Positions 24,049 through 33,339 are shown, numbered from the stretch's first letter. The stretch is DNA of 64,000 bases from Pontibacter anaerobius (GCF_026241195.1 NZ_JAPFQO010000013.1:1-64000), one strand, 5' to 3'. The notes: generated from the letters alone by a model not told the origin. Numbers and translations: made by a program.

Positions 24049-25911
24049 TTATTTTAGCTCCAGCACCAGCGGTGCCTTGTTCGGCAATGTGATTTTGCCT
24101 TGACCCAAATCGTAAGTTCTGCCGGTGATGACATCGGTGCCTTGTTTTACGCCATTTAACTCGGGAGCGAATTTACCCAGTTCCAGCTCGTAAGGTTTTT
24201 CGTTTTTATTCAGGATTACCATCACCTTCTCATTATCTTTTTGGCGGAAGTATACATATACCCCTTTATAAGGGGCATAGTGCGTCAGCTCACCCTCCTG
24301 TACCGCCTTGGCGTTTTTGCGCCAGTTCAGTAGCTTTTTGGTAAACTGCTGCATCTCCAGTTGCTCTTTCGTAAGTCCTTTGCCGGTAAAAGCATTGGTT
24401 TTATCGCCGGCCCATCCCCCCGGAAAATCCGTGCGGATAATGCCATGATCATCTTTTTCCTCGTTGTGCATCAGTATTTCGGTGCCATAGTATATTTGTG
24501 GTATACCGCGCGTGGTCAGGATGTAGGCTAAAGCCAGTTTGGTGAGCGCTGCGTCCTGGTTAAGTTGGGTATAAATACGGTCCATGTCATGATTGTCGGG
24601 GAATACCACCAGGTTCTGCGGGTCGGCATAAAGGAAATCAGTGGCCAACACATTGTAGAGGTGCAGCCAGCCGGTGTCCCAGCCACTTTCATCATCGCGG
24701 AGAGCGGTTGTGAGGGCGCCCTGTATCGGGAAGTCCATCATGCTGGGTAGGTAAGAAGTATAACCGTTCGGGTTCTTTTTTCCGCGTTGCCAGTAGGCCA
24801 CAATAGCCGGGTTCAAAGACCATTCTTCGCCCACTATGTTAAAGTTCGGGTATTCCTCCATCACACGGCGTGTCCACTCGCTCATAAAAGCCGGGTCAGG
24901 GTAGGAGTAGGTGTCCATTCTGATTCCACCCAGGTCAGCGTACTCAATCCACCAAAGCGTGTTCTGTATCAGGTAGGTAGCCAGTAGCTTATTGTTCTGG
25001 TTCAGGTCTGGCATAGACTCCACAAACCAGCCATCGGTATGCAAACGGCGGTCGTACGCTGAGGCGTATGGGTCCTGTAGGGCTTCGCGACGATGGTTTG
25101 TAGTTTTAAAATCTCCCTGGAAGTTGAGCCAATCTTCAGTCGGCAAATCATCCATCCACCAATGCTCCGAGCCGATGTGGTTCATGATCATGTCCATTAC
25201 CAGCTTAATGCCACGCTGCTTAGCTTGTGCAGATAGCGCCACATACTGTTCGTTACTTCCGAATCGTGGGTCAACCTTATAGTAGTCGGTGGTGGAGTAC
25301 CCGTGGTATGAGGTTCGGGCCTGCGCGTTTTCTAGCACCGGGTTTACCCACAGCGCCGTAAATCCCATATCCTCGATGTAGTCCAGGTGCTGTATGATAC
25401 CTGCTATATCACCGCCATGGCGTCCGGTTTTATCGGAGCGGTTCAGCTTATCGGCCATACCTTTTACGGTATCGTTTTTAGGGTCGCCGTTCGCAAAGCG
25501 GTCCGGGGTGATCAGGTAGATCACATCAGTGCTATTAAAGCCCTCCCGGTTAGCCGCACCTGCTTCCCGCTGCTTTAGTTCGTAAGTATAGCGGTGAACC
25601 GTTTTGTTGCCGTTTTTTAACTGAAGGGTAAACTTTCCCGGTTTTGCATTAGAAAGGTTTAGGTTGATGAACAGGTAATTAGGGTTTTTTACCTTGATTA
25701 CATCTTTAACTTCTGCGCCTGTCTGGCTGAGCACCGGTTTCAGATTGCCGATGTTGTCGCCGTGCAGCATGAGTTGCAGGCTTGGGTCTTTCATGCCTGC
25801 CCACCAGAAGGCAGGTTCTACCCGCAGTTTCGGCTGCTGGGCAAAAGCTGCCAGGTGCAGCGTGGCGAGAAAAAAGGAAAGTATAAGTAGCTTTTTCCGT
25901 TGCATATGCAA
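24049..25911 (-). CDS. Secreted GH13 alpha-amylase family enzyme (cyclomaltodextrinase/neopullulanase type)
   Basis: A 620-residue exported enzyme with a signal peptide (cleavage near LAAFAQ) and an N-terminal Ig-like Cyc-maltodext domain (about 28-112: RVEPAFWWAGMKDPSLQLML). The GH13 barrel shows all catalytic residues: nucleophile D333 (GGIRMDTYS), acid/base E362 (VGEEW) and D442 (FPDNHD), as well as MDMIMNHIG. A C-terminal beta domain follows. SusA-type neopullulanases of Bacteroidota cleave pullulan, cyclodextrins and maltodextrins in the periplasm. No other starch utilisation genes are adjacent. MQRKKL two codons in is an alternative start. Confidence 0.94.
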   Translation of the reverse strand: MHMQRKKLLILSFFLATLHLAAFAQQPKLRVEPAFWWAGMKDPSLQLMLHGDNIGNLKPVLSQTGAEVKDVIKVKNPNYLFINLNLSNAKPGKFTLQLKNGNKTVHRYTYELKQREAGAANREGFNSTDVIYLITPDRFANGDPKNDTVKGMADKLNRSDKTGRHGGDIAGIIQHLDYIEDMGFTALWVNPVLENAQARTSYHGYSTTDYYKVDPRFGSNEQYVALSAQAKQRGIKLVMDMIMNHIGSEHWWMDDLPTEDWLNFQGDFKTTNHRREALQDPYASAYDRRLHTDGWFVESMPDLNQNNKLLATYLIQNTLWWIEYADLGGIRMDTYSYPDPAFMSEWTRRVMEEYPNFNIVGEEWSLNPAIVAYWQRGKKNPNGYTSYLPSMMDFPIQGALTTALRDDESGWDTGWLHLYNVLATDFLYADPQNLVVFPDNHDMDRIYTQLNQDAALTKLALAYILTTRGIPQIYYGTEILMHNEEKDDHGIIRTDFPGGWAGDKTNAFTGKGLTKEQLEMQQFTKKLLNWRKNAKAVQEGELTHYAPYKGVYVYFRQKDNEKVMVILNKNEKPYELELGKFAPELNGVKQGTDVITGRTYDLGQGKITLPNKAPLVLELK

Positions 25912-26104
25912 TTGCTTTAATTAGGGTTAGAAATGTAAGTCAGGAGCAACGCCCCAGTATACTTAAATAGCTATGAAAGTATGATTTTATCCCTCCCGCG
26001 CCTATACTTTTATACTTTGTCTCCCTTAACGCTTTAGCTTCAGCTGTATAAAATTAAAAACAGGCATCCTTTAACAGAAGCTTGTTTTATTTACTGTGTA
26101 GTGG

Positions 26105-26599
26105 TTACTTCAGGATAACGCCATCTGCAACAAAGCGAAGCTCTTCCTTAGGTTCGGTAATAGCGGCTATCTCGGTCTCGGTTTTACCCGCATCCTTTGC
26201 GTAGTGGCGCTGATCCTCCACAGAGACTACTTCGCGTTTCGCAGTGCCAGTAAAAATTACCTCGCGGCCGGCCAGGTTTTCGGTCGGCACGAAAAAGCCA
26301 TAGTCGCGGAAGGTTACTTTCATAGAGCTGCTTTCCGCAAGTTTTACATCCATCCAGCAACCTTTAGACTGGCAACTTTCCACGATAACTGCAGACACAG
26401 TTGCCTGTACGGAATCCTTGCCTGCCGCTGCGGCTGCTAATTGGTTACCAGCCATAACATTTTCTTCAGCGAAGGAAGCACCAAAAGAAGTGCCTTTAGC
26501 TGATGCTACTGTATCAGGGGTTGTTTCTGCTGCCTGCTGGCTTTGGTTGCAGCCATACAAAGCTGCCGCCATTACGACGGAATAAAAGATTTTTTTCAT
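26105..26599 (-). CDS. DUF4920 family lipoprotein
   Basis: 164 residues from MKKIFYSVV (26599). The longer frame to 26647 adds a non-signal segment before a clear lipoprotein signal, so the internal start is chosen. The lipobox is LYGC and the mature protein has a linker rich in Q, T and A. The conserved core contains VESCQSKGCWMDV and MKVTFRDYGFFVP, which identify DUF4920. The two cysteines are spaced as in a metal or redox site. Relatives are outer-membrane-anchored proteins of unknown function in Bacteroidota. It appears to be a single-gene unit. Confidence 0.85.
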   Translation of the reverse strand: MKKIFYSVVMAAALYGCNQSQQAAETTPDTVASAKGTSFGASFAEENVMAGNQLAAAAAGKDSVQATVSAVIVESCQSKGCWMDVKLAESSSMKVTFRDYGFFVPTENLAGREVIFTGTAKREVVSVEDQRHYAKDAGKTETEIAAITEPKEELRFVADGVILK

Positions 26600-26802
26600 A
26601 GGAGGGTTATCAGGTGATAGCTTAACAAATGTAGCAAATTGAGGCACACAAACAACTGCATTTACAGATTAGATAAGGCAACTATCCTGTGAATAACTGA
26701 ACATATAACGCGGATCTATGCTTAAAGTATAAAAACGATAAATGTACTTTAATTTATTGATAAACAGATAATTATGTTGGTTTTTGTGTGGCCTGCGTTT
26801 TG

Positions 26803-27384
26803 CTACCGTCTTTTCAAATCAATCCAGTGGGCACGGTCAACGGTTATGAGCAAGCGGCCGGTGAGCAGCGGAACGTACGCCACGGGAATAGAGGCCTGAA
26901 AGTTCTCAAGGTTCAAGTCAAAGGTAGTGGAGAAGTGAAAGGAATTGTTTTCAGGTACAAAGCTGACGGGCACCACGGTGTCGTCCGTCACATCCTGTAT
27001 CCGTACTGCGGCTGAGAGCCTTCTGGTTTCGGGGCTCAGGCTGCCGGCGTTTATCTGCTGCACGGGTGCTGCCAGCGTGATGTACAGTTGTGGGTACACA
27101 GCTCCGAAAAGTACCTCGTAAGCCATGTTCTGTGGGATAGAGTCGTGTAGCGGTACCAGGGTTTCGACGGGAACAACACACTCCAGTTGCTGCAGGTCTT
27201 TGTTATACCGTACCAGCACCTGCTCCGATATAAACTGATACCGCCCAGCGTAGCCATCAAGCGCTAGCAACACCCTGTTGTTGCCGGTGTAAGGCTCCCG
27301 GTTTCTTTGTGCTGTAGCATCAGATGCTGGGAAAAGCAGCGGAAACAGCAATAGTAGGTAGAGTAAGTACAATTTTATCTGCAT
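26803..27384 (-). CDS. Secreted protein of unknown function (possible YceI-like fold)
   Basis: A 193-residue protein with a long signal peptide (MQIKLYLLYLLLLFPLLF, cleavage near DATAQ). The mature part is rich in predicted beta strands (RVLLALDGYAGRY, AYEVLFGAVYPQLYITLAAP, NSFHFSTTFDLNLENFQ) and ends in an arginine-lysine tail. The strand pattern and the closing ILLTV-D motif are reminiscent of YceI-like lipid-binding proteins, but I cannot confirm this. There are no cysteines after the signal apart from one in ECVVP. It is monocistronic and divergent from the cytochrome oxidase subunit gene. Confidence 0.6.
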   Translation of the reverse strand: MQIKLYLLYLLLLFPLLFPASDATAQRNREPYTGNNRVLLALDGYAGRYQFISEQVLVRYNKDLQQLECVVPVETLVPLHDSIPQNMAYEVLFGAVYPQLYITLAAPVQQINAGSLSPETRRLSAAVRIQDVTDDTVVPVSFVPENNSFHFSTTFDLNLENFQASIPVAYVPLLTGRLLITVDRAHWIDLKRR

Positions 27385-27654
27385 AGATCAGTGTTAAAGG
27401 AGGTAAGCTGTTACTTCTTCTAACGCAAATGATTTGGCAAAGGTGATTGGGTGTTACTATACTTTTACGGCAGAAAGCAGTGCAACAAAAAGTTTCTGAT
27501 CTGGTTTATAGGGATGAGGAGTGTTTAAACGAAATAAACAGTGTTTTTGCAAAACTATAACAAGGGTGTAAAAGTATAAAATACTAGCGTAAACAGGTGT
27601 AGCATGTAAATACAACAACGCCAGCTTTAAGAGCATAGGATAACGGAGCAGAGG

Positions 27655-28281
27655 ATGAACCAGGATAAAAAGAACCAAGTTAACCCTAAACAGCGGTCTG
27701 CCTTTACAAGGATTGAGAGAATGCATCCAATCAGGATGTTGCTGTACCTGAGTATGGTGGGTATTGGGGTGTTGTTTTTTGTGCTGGTGGTTGCTTTTGC
27801 CCGTACCGGCGGCTTCCCGCAAGGGCAGTTTGAGTTGCCAAAGTTCTTTAGCATCAGCACGATCCTTCTTCTCTTCAGTAGTTACACCATCTCTAAAGTA
27901 CCCCGATTTTATAAGCAGGAGAAACTTAAAAAAATGGCGCGTTACCTGGGCGCTACACTCGGGCTTGGCCTTTTGTTTATTGGGGCGCAACTTATTGGCT
28001 GGAACGAAATGACCCAAACCGGCGTGTACTTTAGCGGAAAATCTTCCGGCACTTACCTGTACCTGATCTCTGCCTTACATATTCTGCACTTATCAGGAGG
28101 CATTATTTTCCTGTCTTTTATGGTATTCAAGACCATTTACGTTAACAGCGATGCCGTACGCAGCCTTGTCTTTATCCGGGATCCTTTCAGGAGCCTGCAG
28201 CTATCCATGTTGAACAGCTACTGGCACTTTCTCGATTTCTTATGGCTGGGTCTGTACCTGGTGTTACTCTTTATAGCTTAG
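27655..28281 (+). CDS. Heme-copper oxidase subunit III family protein
   Basis: A 208-residue membrane protein with five hydrophobic segments. The subunit III signatures are ALHILHLSGGIIF and, at the end, SYWHFLDFLWLGLYLVL. Subunit III of cytochrome c oxidase stabilises the catalytic core in the inner membrane. In Bacteroidota short paralogues of this kind are common. No subunit I, II or heme-biosynthesis gene is in the window, so this is an orphan copy that either joins an oxidase encoded elsewhere or has another role. The hydrophilic N-terminus (MNQDKKNQVNPKQRS) is cytoplasmic. Confidence 0.88.
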   Translation: MNQDKKNQVNPKQRSAFTRIERMHPIRMLLYLSMVGIGVLFFVLVVAFARTGGFPQGQFELPKFFSISTILLLFSSYTISKVPRFYKQEKLKKMARYLGATLGLGLLFIGAQLIGWNEMTQTGVYFSGKSSGTYLYLISALHILHLSGGIIFLSFMVFKTIYVNSDAVRSLVFIRDPFRSLQLSMLNSYWHFLDFLWLGLYLVLLFIA

Positions 28282-28334
28282 TGTTTAAAGTGTTAATGTA
28301 AGGTGTTTATGTCTTAGCTAATATATGTATAAAT

Positions 28335-28377
28335 AAAGACGCCCGCTAGAGTTTGATAAACTTTAGCGGGCGTCTTT
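28335..28377. terminator. Bidirectional terminator between coxIII-like and CHU_C genes
   Basis: Twenty-base arms 28335-28354 and 28358-28377 pair with one mismatch around GAT; A- and T-rich flanks on both sides serve the two convergent genes. Confidence 0.88.
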
Positions 28378-28392
28378 TATGTCTTGGCTTCG

Positions 28393-30951
28393 CTACCTCA
28401 CAATGGTTACGCTGCCCCTGTAAGAGGTGGTGCCATAGTCTATCACGTAGAAGTACACGCCGTCGTTTACGTCCTTGCCATCCCATTGAAAGCTGCTGTC
28501 ATTGCTGCGATATACTTCACGGCCCCAGCGGTTAAACACGCGTATGCTTGTGAAGGTGGCGGTGCAGAACTCAGGCGGTAGTCCCGGAATGTGGAAGTAG
28601 TCGTTCTTTCCATCGCCGTTTGGCGTAAAGATGTTCGCGGGAACGTAATCTGCTACCTTCGGCGCCTCCACCCTGAACTCCAGTGTCAGGCGTTGTGGCT
28701 TAGGATCGCAGGCGTCCTCCTGAAGTGTAAAGTTTACGCGGACTGACTCCCTTTCTGTAGCGGGGCAGCTGGCAATCCACGTGAATTTGCCTTTTGCCTC
28801 TCCAGCACCGTTAGCGGCTGTAAACTGCATGCCGTAATCTGCCAGGTTAAAACCATCTCCCTCAGCGCTCATGATCAGGTTGTCCAGGTCTAGGTCTAGT
28901 CCGTCAAAGTTGGCCTCAAAGGCATCGTTCAGTTTCAGATCAAAGGTATACGTCGTCTGGTCTGAGGTAAGTGTGGGGGCGTTGTTCGGGGCCTTCAGCA
29001 CAAACTCCAGCGTCAGTTCCTTGTCCGGGCTGGAGTCACAGGCATCCTCCACCAAAGTATACTTTACACGCAGGTTCTTACCTTGGAATGCCTCGCAGGT
29101 TGGGGTCCAGGTAAAGAGGCCATCTGCTGCGCCTGCTCCATTCGTGCTGGTGAACTGCATGCCATACTGCTCCAAAGCGTAGCCTTCCCCACTGGCTTTT
29201 AGCGTAAGCATGTCCTGGTCTGCATCACGACCGAAGATATTGGCGGTAAAGGGTTTTCCTACTTCCAGTTCTATCGTGGTTACTTCCTGATCGGAGCTAA
29301 GGGTAGGTTCATTGTTGTTGGATATAGGCCGTATTTCTATACTTTCCGTTCGGGTAACTTCTTTGTTGCATACCGTACTCCGGACTACGAAGTCTAACGT
29401 GTAGCTTTCTTTTTTCAGGGTTTCGCAGGTTATGTCCCAGGTAAAAGGGGAGCTGACCTCTCCGGCAGCGCTTTTATTCTCAAATTTTATCTGCTCCGTA
29501 CCAATGTCAAAATCCCGGCCTTGGGCCGATAAAAAGACAACATCCTCGTCTGGGTCAAGGCCCAGCACATCGAAGCTGAGTTGGTCACCTTCCCGTACTT
29601 CAAACACGCGTTTGTTAGTGGACAGCGAGACCGCAGGTGGCGCATCGGGTAGGGGTTCTACCACAAAGCTGACCCGGACCGTGTCCTGGCGCGGCAGGCT
29701 GCAGCCATCGTCCTTCACAATAAAGTCCATCATGTATACTTTGCCCTCCGTATCGAAGCACTCGTCAAAGCAAATGGTGGCGCTCAGGGTATCCTGTGTA
29801 GCGCCTTGATTGATACGGCCTTTAGTGGTTCCGGTAAAAGTATAGGTGCCGGCAGAGAAGTTTACCGGGCGGGCCCGCAGCTCTACAAACTCGCTCATGT
29901 CCGGGTCTGTAAAAAGCACATCCAGGCAGCGCTCTGTGTCGGAGGAGTTAATGCGCAGAACCTGTCCCTCTTCGTATAGATTTTTCTTCCCTTTTACCTG
30001 CGCCACAACTTTCGGCGTCTGGTTTCTGGGGCAATCAAGCACCAGCACCTGGAAATCACGGCGCACTTCGCCAATCTTCATTCCATTTCGGTACTCCTGC
30101 ACCCGTATGCCAAATACAAAAAGACCTTTCTGTGCCGGCCTCATGGTTAGCAAGCCGGTTTGCTTCTCTATATTGATGGGCGGTGAGCCTTGTATCTGAC
30201 TACTGGTATTGTAGCCCGGCAGCCACTGTATCAGCGGGTACGGTGCTGGCAGCGGCTCCATCAAGTATACCGGAGGGTAGTAATTCAGATTATAGTACGC
30301 CGGCATGTTTGAGCTGGTAAAGCCGTTCATCGGGGTAACCATGTCATACACCAGTGAGTCGCCGTCAGGGTCGGTACCGTTAAACTCAAAATAGAAAAGC
30401 TCGCCAACGCAGGCATAGTCACTTAGCGGAGGAAATAGAATGGGAGAGGAGTTCTGAAAAAACTGCCCGCTTTTCACCACCGGCGGAAACTCCATGTAAA
30501 ATACCTGGGCGGCATCCTCCGGCCTTACAATGTTGTTAATGGTACGGTTGCGGCAGCAGCGCTCCCAGGTTATATAGTATCCTGCCGGATCATTGTAGAT
30601 GTTAGGATCCAGGTAGATGTTAGAGCTATAGATCCTTTTGTCGGTACGGAGCTCCCCTACGGTGCAATCTATATTGGTATAGGGTACCGCCGTTGTGTTT
30701 GACAGATTAAGGGTAGCCCGCCCAATGTTTCTGTTAGTTGCCTTGCTGAAGATGTTGACAGATATATAGGGATCTTTGGCACCAGTACTTCCATTAACGA
30801 CATCAAAGTATAAGTTAAGGGTCAGCTTATAATTGTACCCGCTGATGTGCTGCATTTCAAACTCTCCACCCACAATATGCGTGGCGCGGGCAGAGTAAAT
30901 ACTCGTGCACATCAGGAAGATCAGAAGGAGTAAACGTTGCAGCATAGGCAT
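28393..30951 (-). CDS. T9SS type B cargo protein with gliding-motility-associated C-terminal domain
   Basis: An 852-residue secreted protein. It has a signal peptide, then THIVGGEFEMQHISGYNYKL, a start typical of large surface adhesins in Cytophagales. Three Ig/cadherin-like repeats of about 110 residues occupy roughly 437-760; the last two share the pattern YGMQFT..NGAG...FTW...C and each holds a cysteine pair. The end (ANIFTPNGDGKNDYFHI, VFNRWGREVYRS, WDGKDVNDGVYFYVI) is a CHU_C/type B sorting domain. Such tails direct export by the type IX system, whose PorE-like component is encoded at 52341. It is likely a surface protein; the ligand is unknown. Confidence 0.92.
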   Translation of the reverse strand: MPMLQRLLLLIFLMCTSIYSARATHIVGGEFEMQHISGYNYKLTLNLYFDVVNGSTGAKDPYISVNIFSKATNRNIGRATLNLSNTTAVPYTNIDCTVGELRTDKRIYSSNIYLDPNIYNDPAGYYITWERCCRNRTINNIVRPEDAAQVFYMEFPPVVKSGQFFQNSSPILFPPLSDYACVGELFYFEFNGTDPDGDSLVYDMVTPMNGFTSSNMPAYYNLNYYPPVYLMEPLPAPYPLIQWLPGYNTSSQIQGSPPINIEKQTGLLTMRPAQKGLFVFGIRVQEYRNGMKIGEVRRDFQVLVLDCPRNQTPKVVAQVKGKKNLYEEGQVLRINSSDTERCLDVLFTDPDMSEFVELRARPVNFSAGTYTFTGTTKGRINQGATQDTLSATICFDECFDTEGKVYMMDFIVKDDGCSLPRQDTVRVSFVVEPLPDAPPAVSLSTNKRVFEVREGDQLSFDVLGLDPDEDVVFLSAQGRDFDIGTEQIKFENKSAAGEVSSPFTWDITCETLKKESYTLDFVVRSTVCNKEVTRTESIEIRPISNNNEPTLSSDQEVTTIELEVGKPFTANIFGRDADQDMLTLKASGEGYALEQYGMQFTSTNGAGAADGLFTWTPTCEAFQGKNLRVKYTLVEDACDSSPDKELTLEFVLKAPNNAPTLTSDQTTYTFDLKLNDAFEANFDGLDLDLDNLIMSAEGDGFNLADYGMQFTAANGAGEAKGKFTWIASCPATERESVRVNFTLQEDACDPKPQRLTLEFRVEAPKVADYVPANIFTPNGDGKNDYFHIPGLPPEFCTATFTSIRVFNRWGREVYRSNDSSFQWDGKDVNDGVYFYVIDYGTTSYRGSVTIVR

Positions 30952-31072
30952 TACCAGAGAGTTTATGTAAATCTGTCTTAAATATAACTTAATCTGTGGA
31001 TATTAAACACGTTCACTAAGAAGATTATACTATACTACCGTGGTTGCTGTTGTTGCTGCAAATGATTTATTT

Positions 31073-31663
31073 TCAAGTCTTCTCTTCAGGCTGTAGGGTG
31101 TTTTCTAGCAGTTCCTCAAACGGAAGTGGCTTTGAGAAGTGGGCATCGTGGTAAGTGTTGGCTGCAAAACGTATAAACCCAGGATGCTTGTTAACTTTAA
31201 TGTAATCGAGTATGACGTTACCGAAGAGTTGGTTGCAGAGGCTGGAGCCAGGCACATCGGAGGCGGGAGGTGTTAACAGCAGTTTCTCTATCTGCTCGGT
31301 ATAGCGCTCGTGCCGCACCTGTAGTTTGTTGCCGCTATGCAATGTGTAGCCCTGCTGCAGGACGCGCTCTTTAAGCAGTTCGAAAAAAAAGCTAAAATTT
31401 TCAGGGCCAATGGAGGGGTCATAAAAGAAAACAGCGCCCTTAAAATGCTCCTCCTGCAGCAGCTGAACCCGGTAATTGCAGGGCATTCCTGCCTTTTGGT
31501 AATGATAAGCCCTGAAAAACGGGCCAGTCCAGTTGAGGTACACCTGCTTGCTAACCCAGCGCTGGTAGGCGGCCAGGAACTTGGGTGAGCGCTTTAGGGC
31601 GCTACATGTGGGCAATTTCTTTCTAAAGCCCAACATTCGCTTGAAAAAATCGTTAAATGGCAT
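31073..31663 (-). CDS. Conserved hypothetical cytoplasmic protein
   Basis: A 196-residue basic protein without signal peptide or membrane segment. It is rich in aromatic residues (FFFELLKERVLQQGYTL, YHYQKAG, FIRFAANTYHDAHF). I recognise no family. The composition, the length of the frame and a downstream gap consistent with an isolated gene make it credible. It follows the T9SS cargo gene on the same strand at a distance of 121 bp and would be transcribed before it; a functional link is not evident. Confidence 0.6.
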   Translation of the reverse strand: MPFNDFFKRMLGFRKKLPTCSALKRSPKFLAAYQRWVSKQVYLNWTGPFFRAYHYQKAGMPCNYRVQLLQEEHFKGAVFFYDPSIGPENFSFFFELLKERVLQQGYTLHSGNKLQVRHERYTEQIEKLLLTPPASDVPGSSLCNQLFGNVILDYIKVNKHPGFIRFAANTYHDAHFSKPLPFEELLENTLQPEEKT

Positions 31664-31859
31664 CTGAATATTTAACTGATTAACATGTATCGCTCAAAAT
31701 AGTTTTAAAGCTATACCTCTGGCTTTGCCTGCCCGGGCGGTATTATCTAGAAGAGTTTTTAAGATTAAAAGTTTAAATTAACCATCAAAAGCCAAAGTAT
31801 GCTTTAAGCCGACAAAAGCCTCGGCTGTGATCATTGCTGCGGCAAACCCTGAAAACCCA

Positions 31860-32327
31860 ATGGAAATACTTACACAAGAACTCGAGACAAAAAAGCGCTT
31901 GCTACAGGAGAGTAACAAGCTGCTGAATGCGCAGATAAAGGCAGCCAAAGATGCAATGGATGAGGCCCAGGAGAGCGCGAATGACCACCAGGGAGCCATG
32001 GAAGATAAATTTGAGTCTTACAGGGAGAACTGCCACATACAGCGTGACATGTATGCCCGCCAATTAGACGAGCTTATTACAACCCAAAGTGTGCTGCGCC
32101 GCATTAACGCCACTAAAACAAACCACGATGTATCGTTGGGGGCAGTGGTGCATACAGACTTGCAGAACTATTTTATAGGGGTGAGCCTGGGAGAGATAAA
32201 GCTGGACGGTGAATCATACTTCGCGATTTCAGGTATGTCGCCGCTGTGTAAGGCCATGATGGGGAAAACAGCCGGTGAAACTTTCGTATTTAGAGACAAA
32301 AGCTATAAGATTTTGCAAGTATTTTAG
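31860..32327 (+). CDS. GreA/GreB-like C-terminal domain protein with N-terminal coiled coil
   Basis: 155 residues from MEILTQ (31860). The first 80 residues are a long charged helix pair (QELETKKRLLQESNKLL, DEAQESANDHQGAMEDKFESY) resembling the antiparallel coiled coil of Gre factors, with acidic residues near the turn. Residues 95-155 match the FKBP-like GreA/GreB C-terminal domain (YFIGVSLGEIKLDG, SPLCKAMMGKTAGE, KSYKILQV). Gre factors enter the RNA polymerase secondary channel and rescue backtracked complexes. This protein is divergent, so it may be a polymerase-binding regulator rather than a cleavage factor; that is inference. Confidence 0.8.
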   Translation: MEILTQELETKKRLLQESNKLLNAQIKAAKDAMDEAQESANDHQGAMEDKFESYRENCHIQRDMYARQLDELITTQSVLRRINATKTNHDVSLGAVVHTDLQNYFIGVSLGEIKLDGESYFAISGMSPLCKAMMGKTAGETFVFRDKSYKILQVF

Positions 32328-32404
32328 AAGTTTATACTTTTTACTTAAACATTAAAAACCCCAAAGGCTTAAAATGAGTTAATAGGCTGGTAAAGGGTTA
32401 ATAA

Positions 32405-32434
32405 AAAAGGGTTAGCTGTATGGCTAACCCTTTT
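32405..32434. terminator. Bidirectional terminator
   Basis: AAAAGGGTTAGC (32405-32416) and its complement (32423-32434) flank a 6-nt loop, with A6 upstream and a T-rich end. It lies between the convergent Gre-like and DUF2147 genes. Confidence 0.88.
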
Positions 32435-32454
32435 GTGTTTATACCTGCCGAACC

Positions 32455-32886
32455 TTAGTTCACGCGTGTCCAATACTGAGTGCGGCCAATCAGTGAAATA
32501 CCTATGTAGCCTTTCACCTCCATCTTGTTGTTGCCGGTCATTTTCATGTAACAGGAATAGGTTTTGCCACTTTCCGGATCATAGATGGTGCCGTCATCCC
32601 ACTTGTTGTCGCCATCATACTCAAAGCCGTCCATAAAGCGCATGCCTATAAGCGGCCTGCTGCGCAGTTTCTTTTCCGGGTTGTTGTCATCCATCTTAGG
32701 TTTTCCGTTACGAAGCGGCTCTTTCAGCGACACGATTTTTCCGCATAGTTTGTCTCCGCACTTATAAATCTCGAACTGGGCTTTGCCTTCTTCGTTGGTC
32801 CAAACCCCGAGCGGCGACAGTTTCTGGGCCCAGGCACCGGAGGTAAAGAGCATGAGCATTACTAAGGTTAAAAGGTGCTTTTTCAT
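32455..32886 (-). CDS. DUF2147 family exported protein
   Basis: A 143-residue protein with a signal peptide (cleavage near SGAWAQ). The DUF2147 pattern is clear: GVWTNEEGKAQFEIYKCGDKLCGKI, then DGFEYDGDNKWDDGTIYDPESGKTY, and a C-terminal RTQYWTRV. The family is a small lipocalin-like beta-barrel; some members are reported to bind lipophilic molecules. Two cysteines in CGDKLC may form a disulfide. It is transcribed alone, with its own terminator. No more specific function can be assigned. Confidence 0.9.
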   Translation of the reverse strand: MKKHLLTLVMLMLFTSGAWAQKLSPLGVWTNEEGKAQFEIYKCGDKLCGKIVSLKEPLRNGKPKMDDNNPEKKLRSRPLIGMRFMDGFEYDGDNKWDDGTIYDPESGKTYSCYMKMTGNNKMEVKGYIGISLIGRTQYWTRVN

Positions 32887-33134
32887 TGGAATTAGGTTAG
32901 TTGTTTGTTTGCAACGTAATTTATGAATTTTTTTTAATCTACATTTCTGCTCTATTCAAAATTCGAGCCTCAATTATAATAAATTTCATTGAATATTTTT
33001 TGGTGCCGGCGCAATGGTGTAATGTATGTTAAAGTATAGGTTTCTTAATGTCAGGAGGTTGTGTGAATGTGGCCAAAAACGGGGGATAAAAAGGAATGAA
33101 CCGGTTGGAAAGTATCCCTATAAAGCCGGAAACA
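32887..33134. other. AT-rich intergenic stretch
   Basis: This is upstream of the DUF2147 gene and of the small transcription unit at 33135-33495. No ORF is supported. It probably holds the DUF2147 promoter. Confidence 0.35.
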
Positions 33135-33165
33135 TTGTGAACTTTTAACCGTTTTTTTATCTTTA
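33135..33165 (+). promoter_or_regulatory. Promoter of the small Shine-Dalgarno gene
   Basis: TTG (33135-33137) and TATCTTTA (33158-33165) are 20 bp apart and match the Bacteroidota -33/-7 pattern, with seven of eight positions in the -7 box. The predicted transcript starts near 33172 and has a leader of about 100 nt. Confidence 0.5.
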
Positions 33166-33270
33166 TACAAAAGTGAGTGGCGGGTGCCACGGCCTTTAAG
33201 TTTAAAGCTGGGTTATACTAACGCAGTGACGGCTTAAGGTTTATGTCGGACTAAAGAGAAAGGAGGTGCT

Positions 33271-33339
33271 ATGTCTAATCCATCGGTCGTCTTAGTAAGC
33301 CAAGGTAATAATGTTCACGTAAAAGGTGAGCTGGCTTAG
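33271..33339 (+). CDS. 22-residue peptide gene with an unusually strong Shine-Dalgarno site
   Basis: ATG at 33271 is preceded by AGAAAGGAGGTG (33257-33268), a 12-nt perfect complement of the Bacteroidota 16S rRNA 3' tail. Other genes in this window lack such sites. The frame codes for 22 residues (MSNPSVVLVSQ..., ending VKGELA), then TAG TAA in tandem. The same frame remains open for 41 further codons (AVLATAYADSDLPLVFLKDG...) up to TGA at 33466. It may be a short functional peptide, a gene split by point mutation into two stops, or a regulatory RNA that uses the SD itself. A promoter and strong terminator frame it. No family is recognised. Confidence 0.5.
   Translation: MSNPSVVLVSQGNNVHVKGELA

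Noticed and set aside
27457..28017. Minus-strand frame opposite the oxidase subunit III gene
   Set aside because: No domain or membrane pattern, and it covers conserved subunit III codons.
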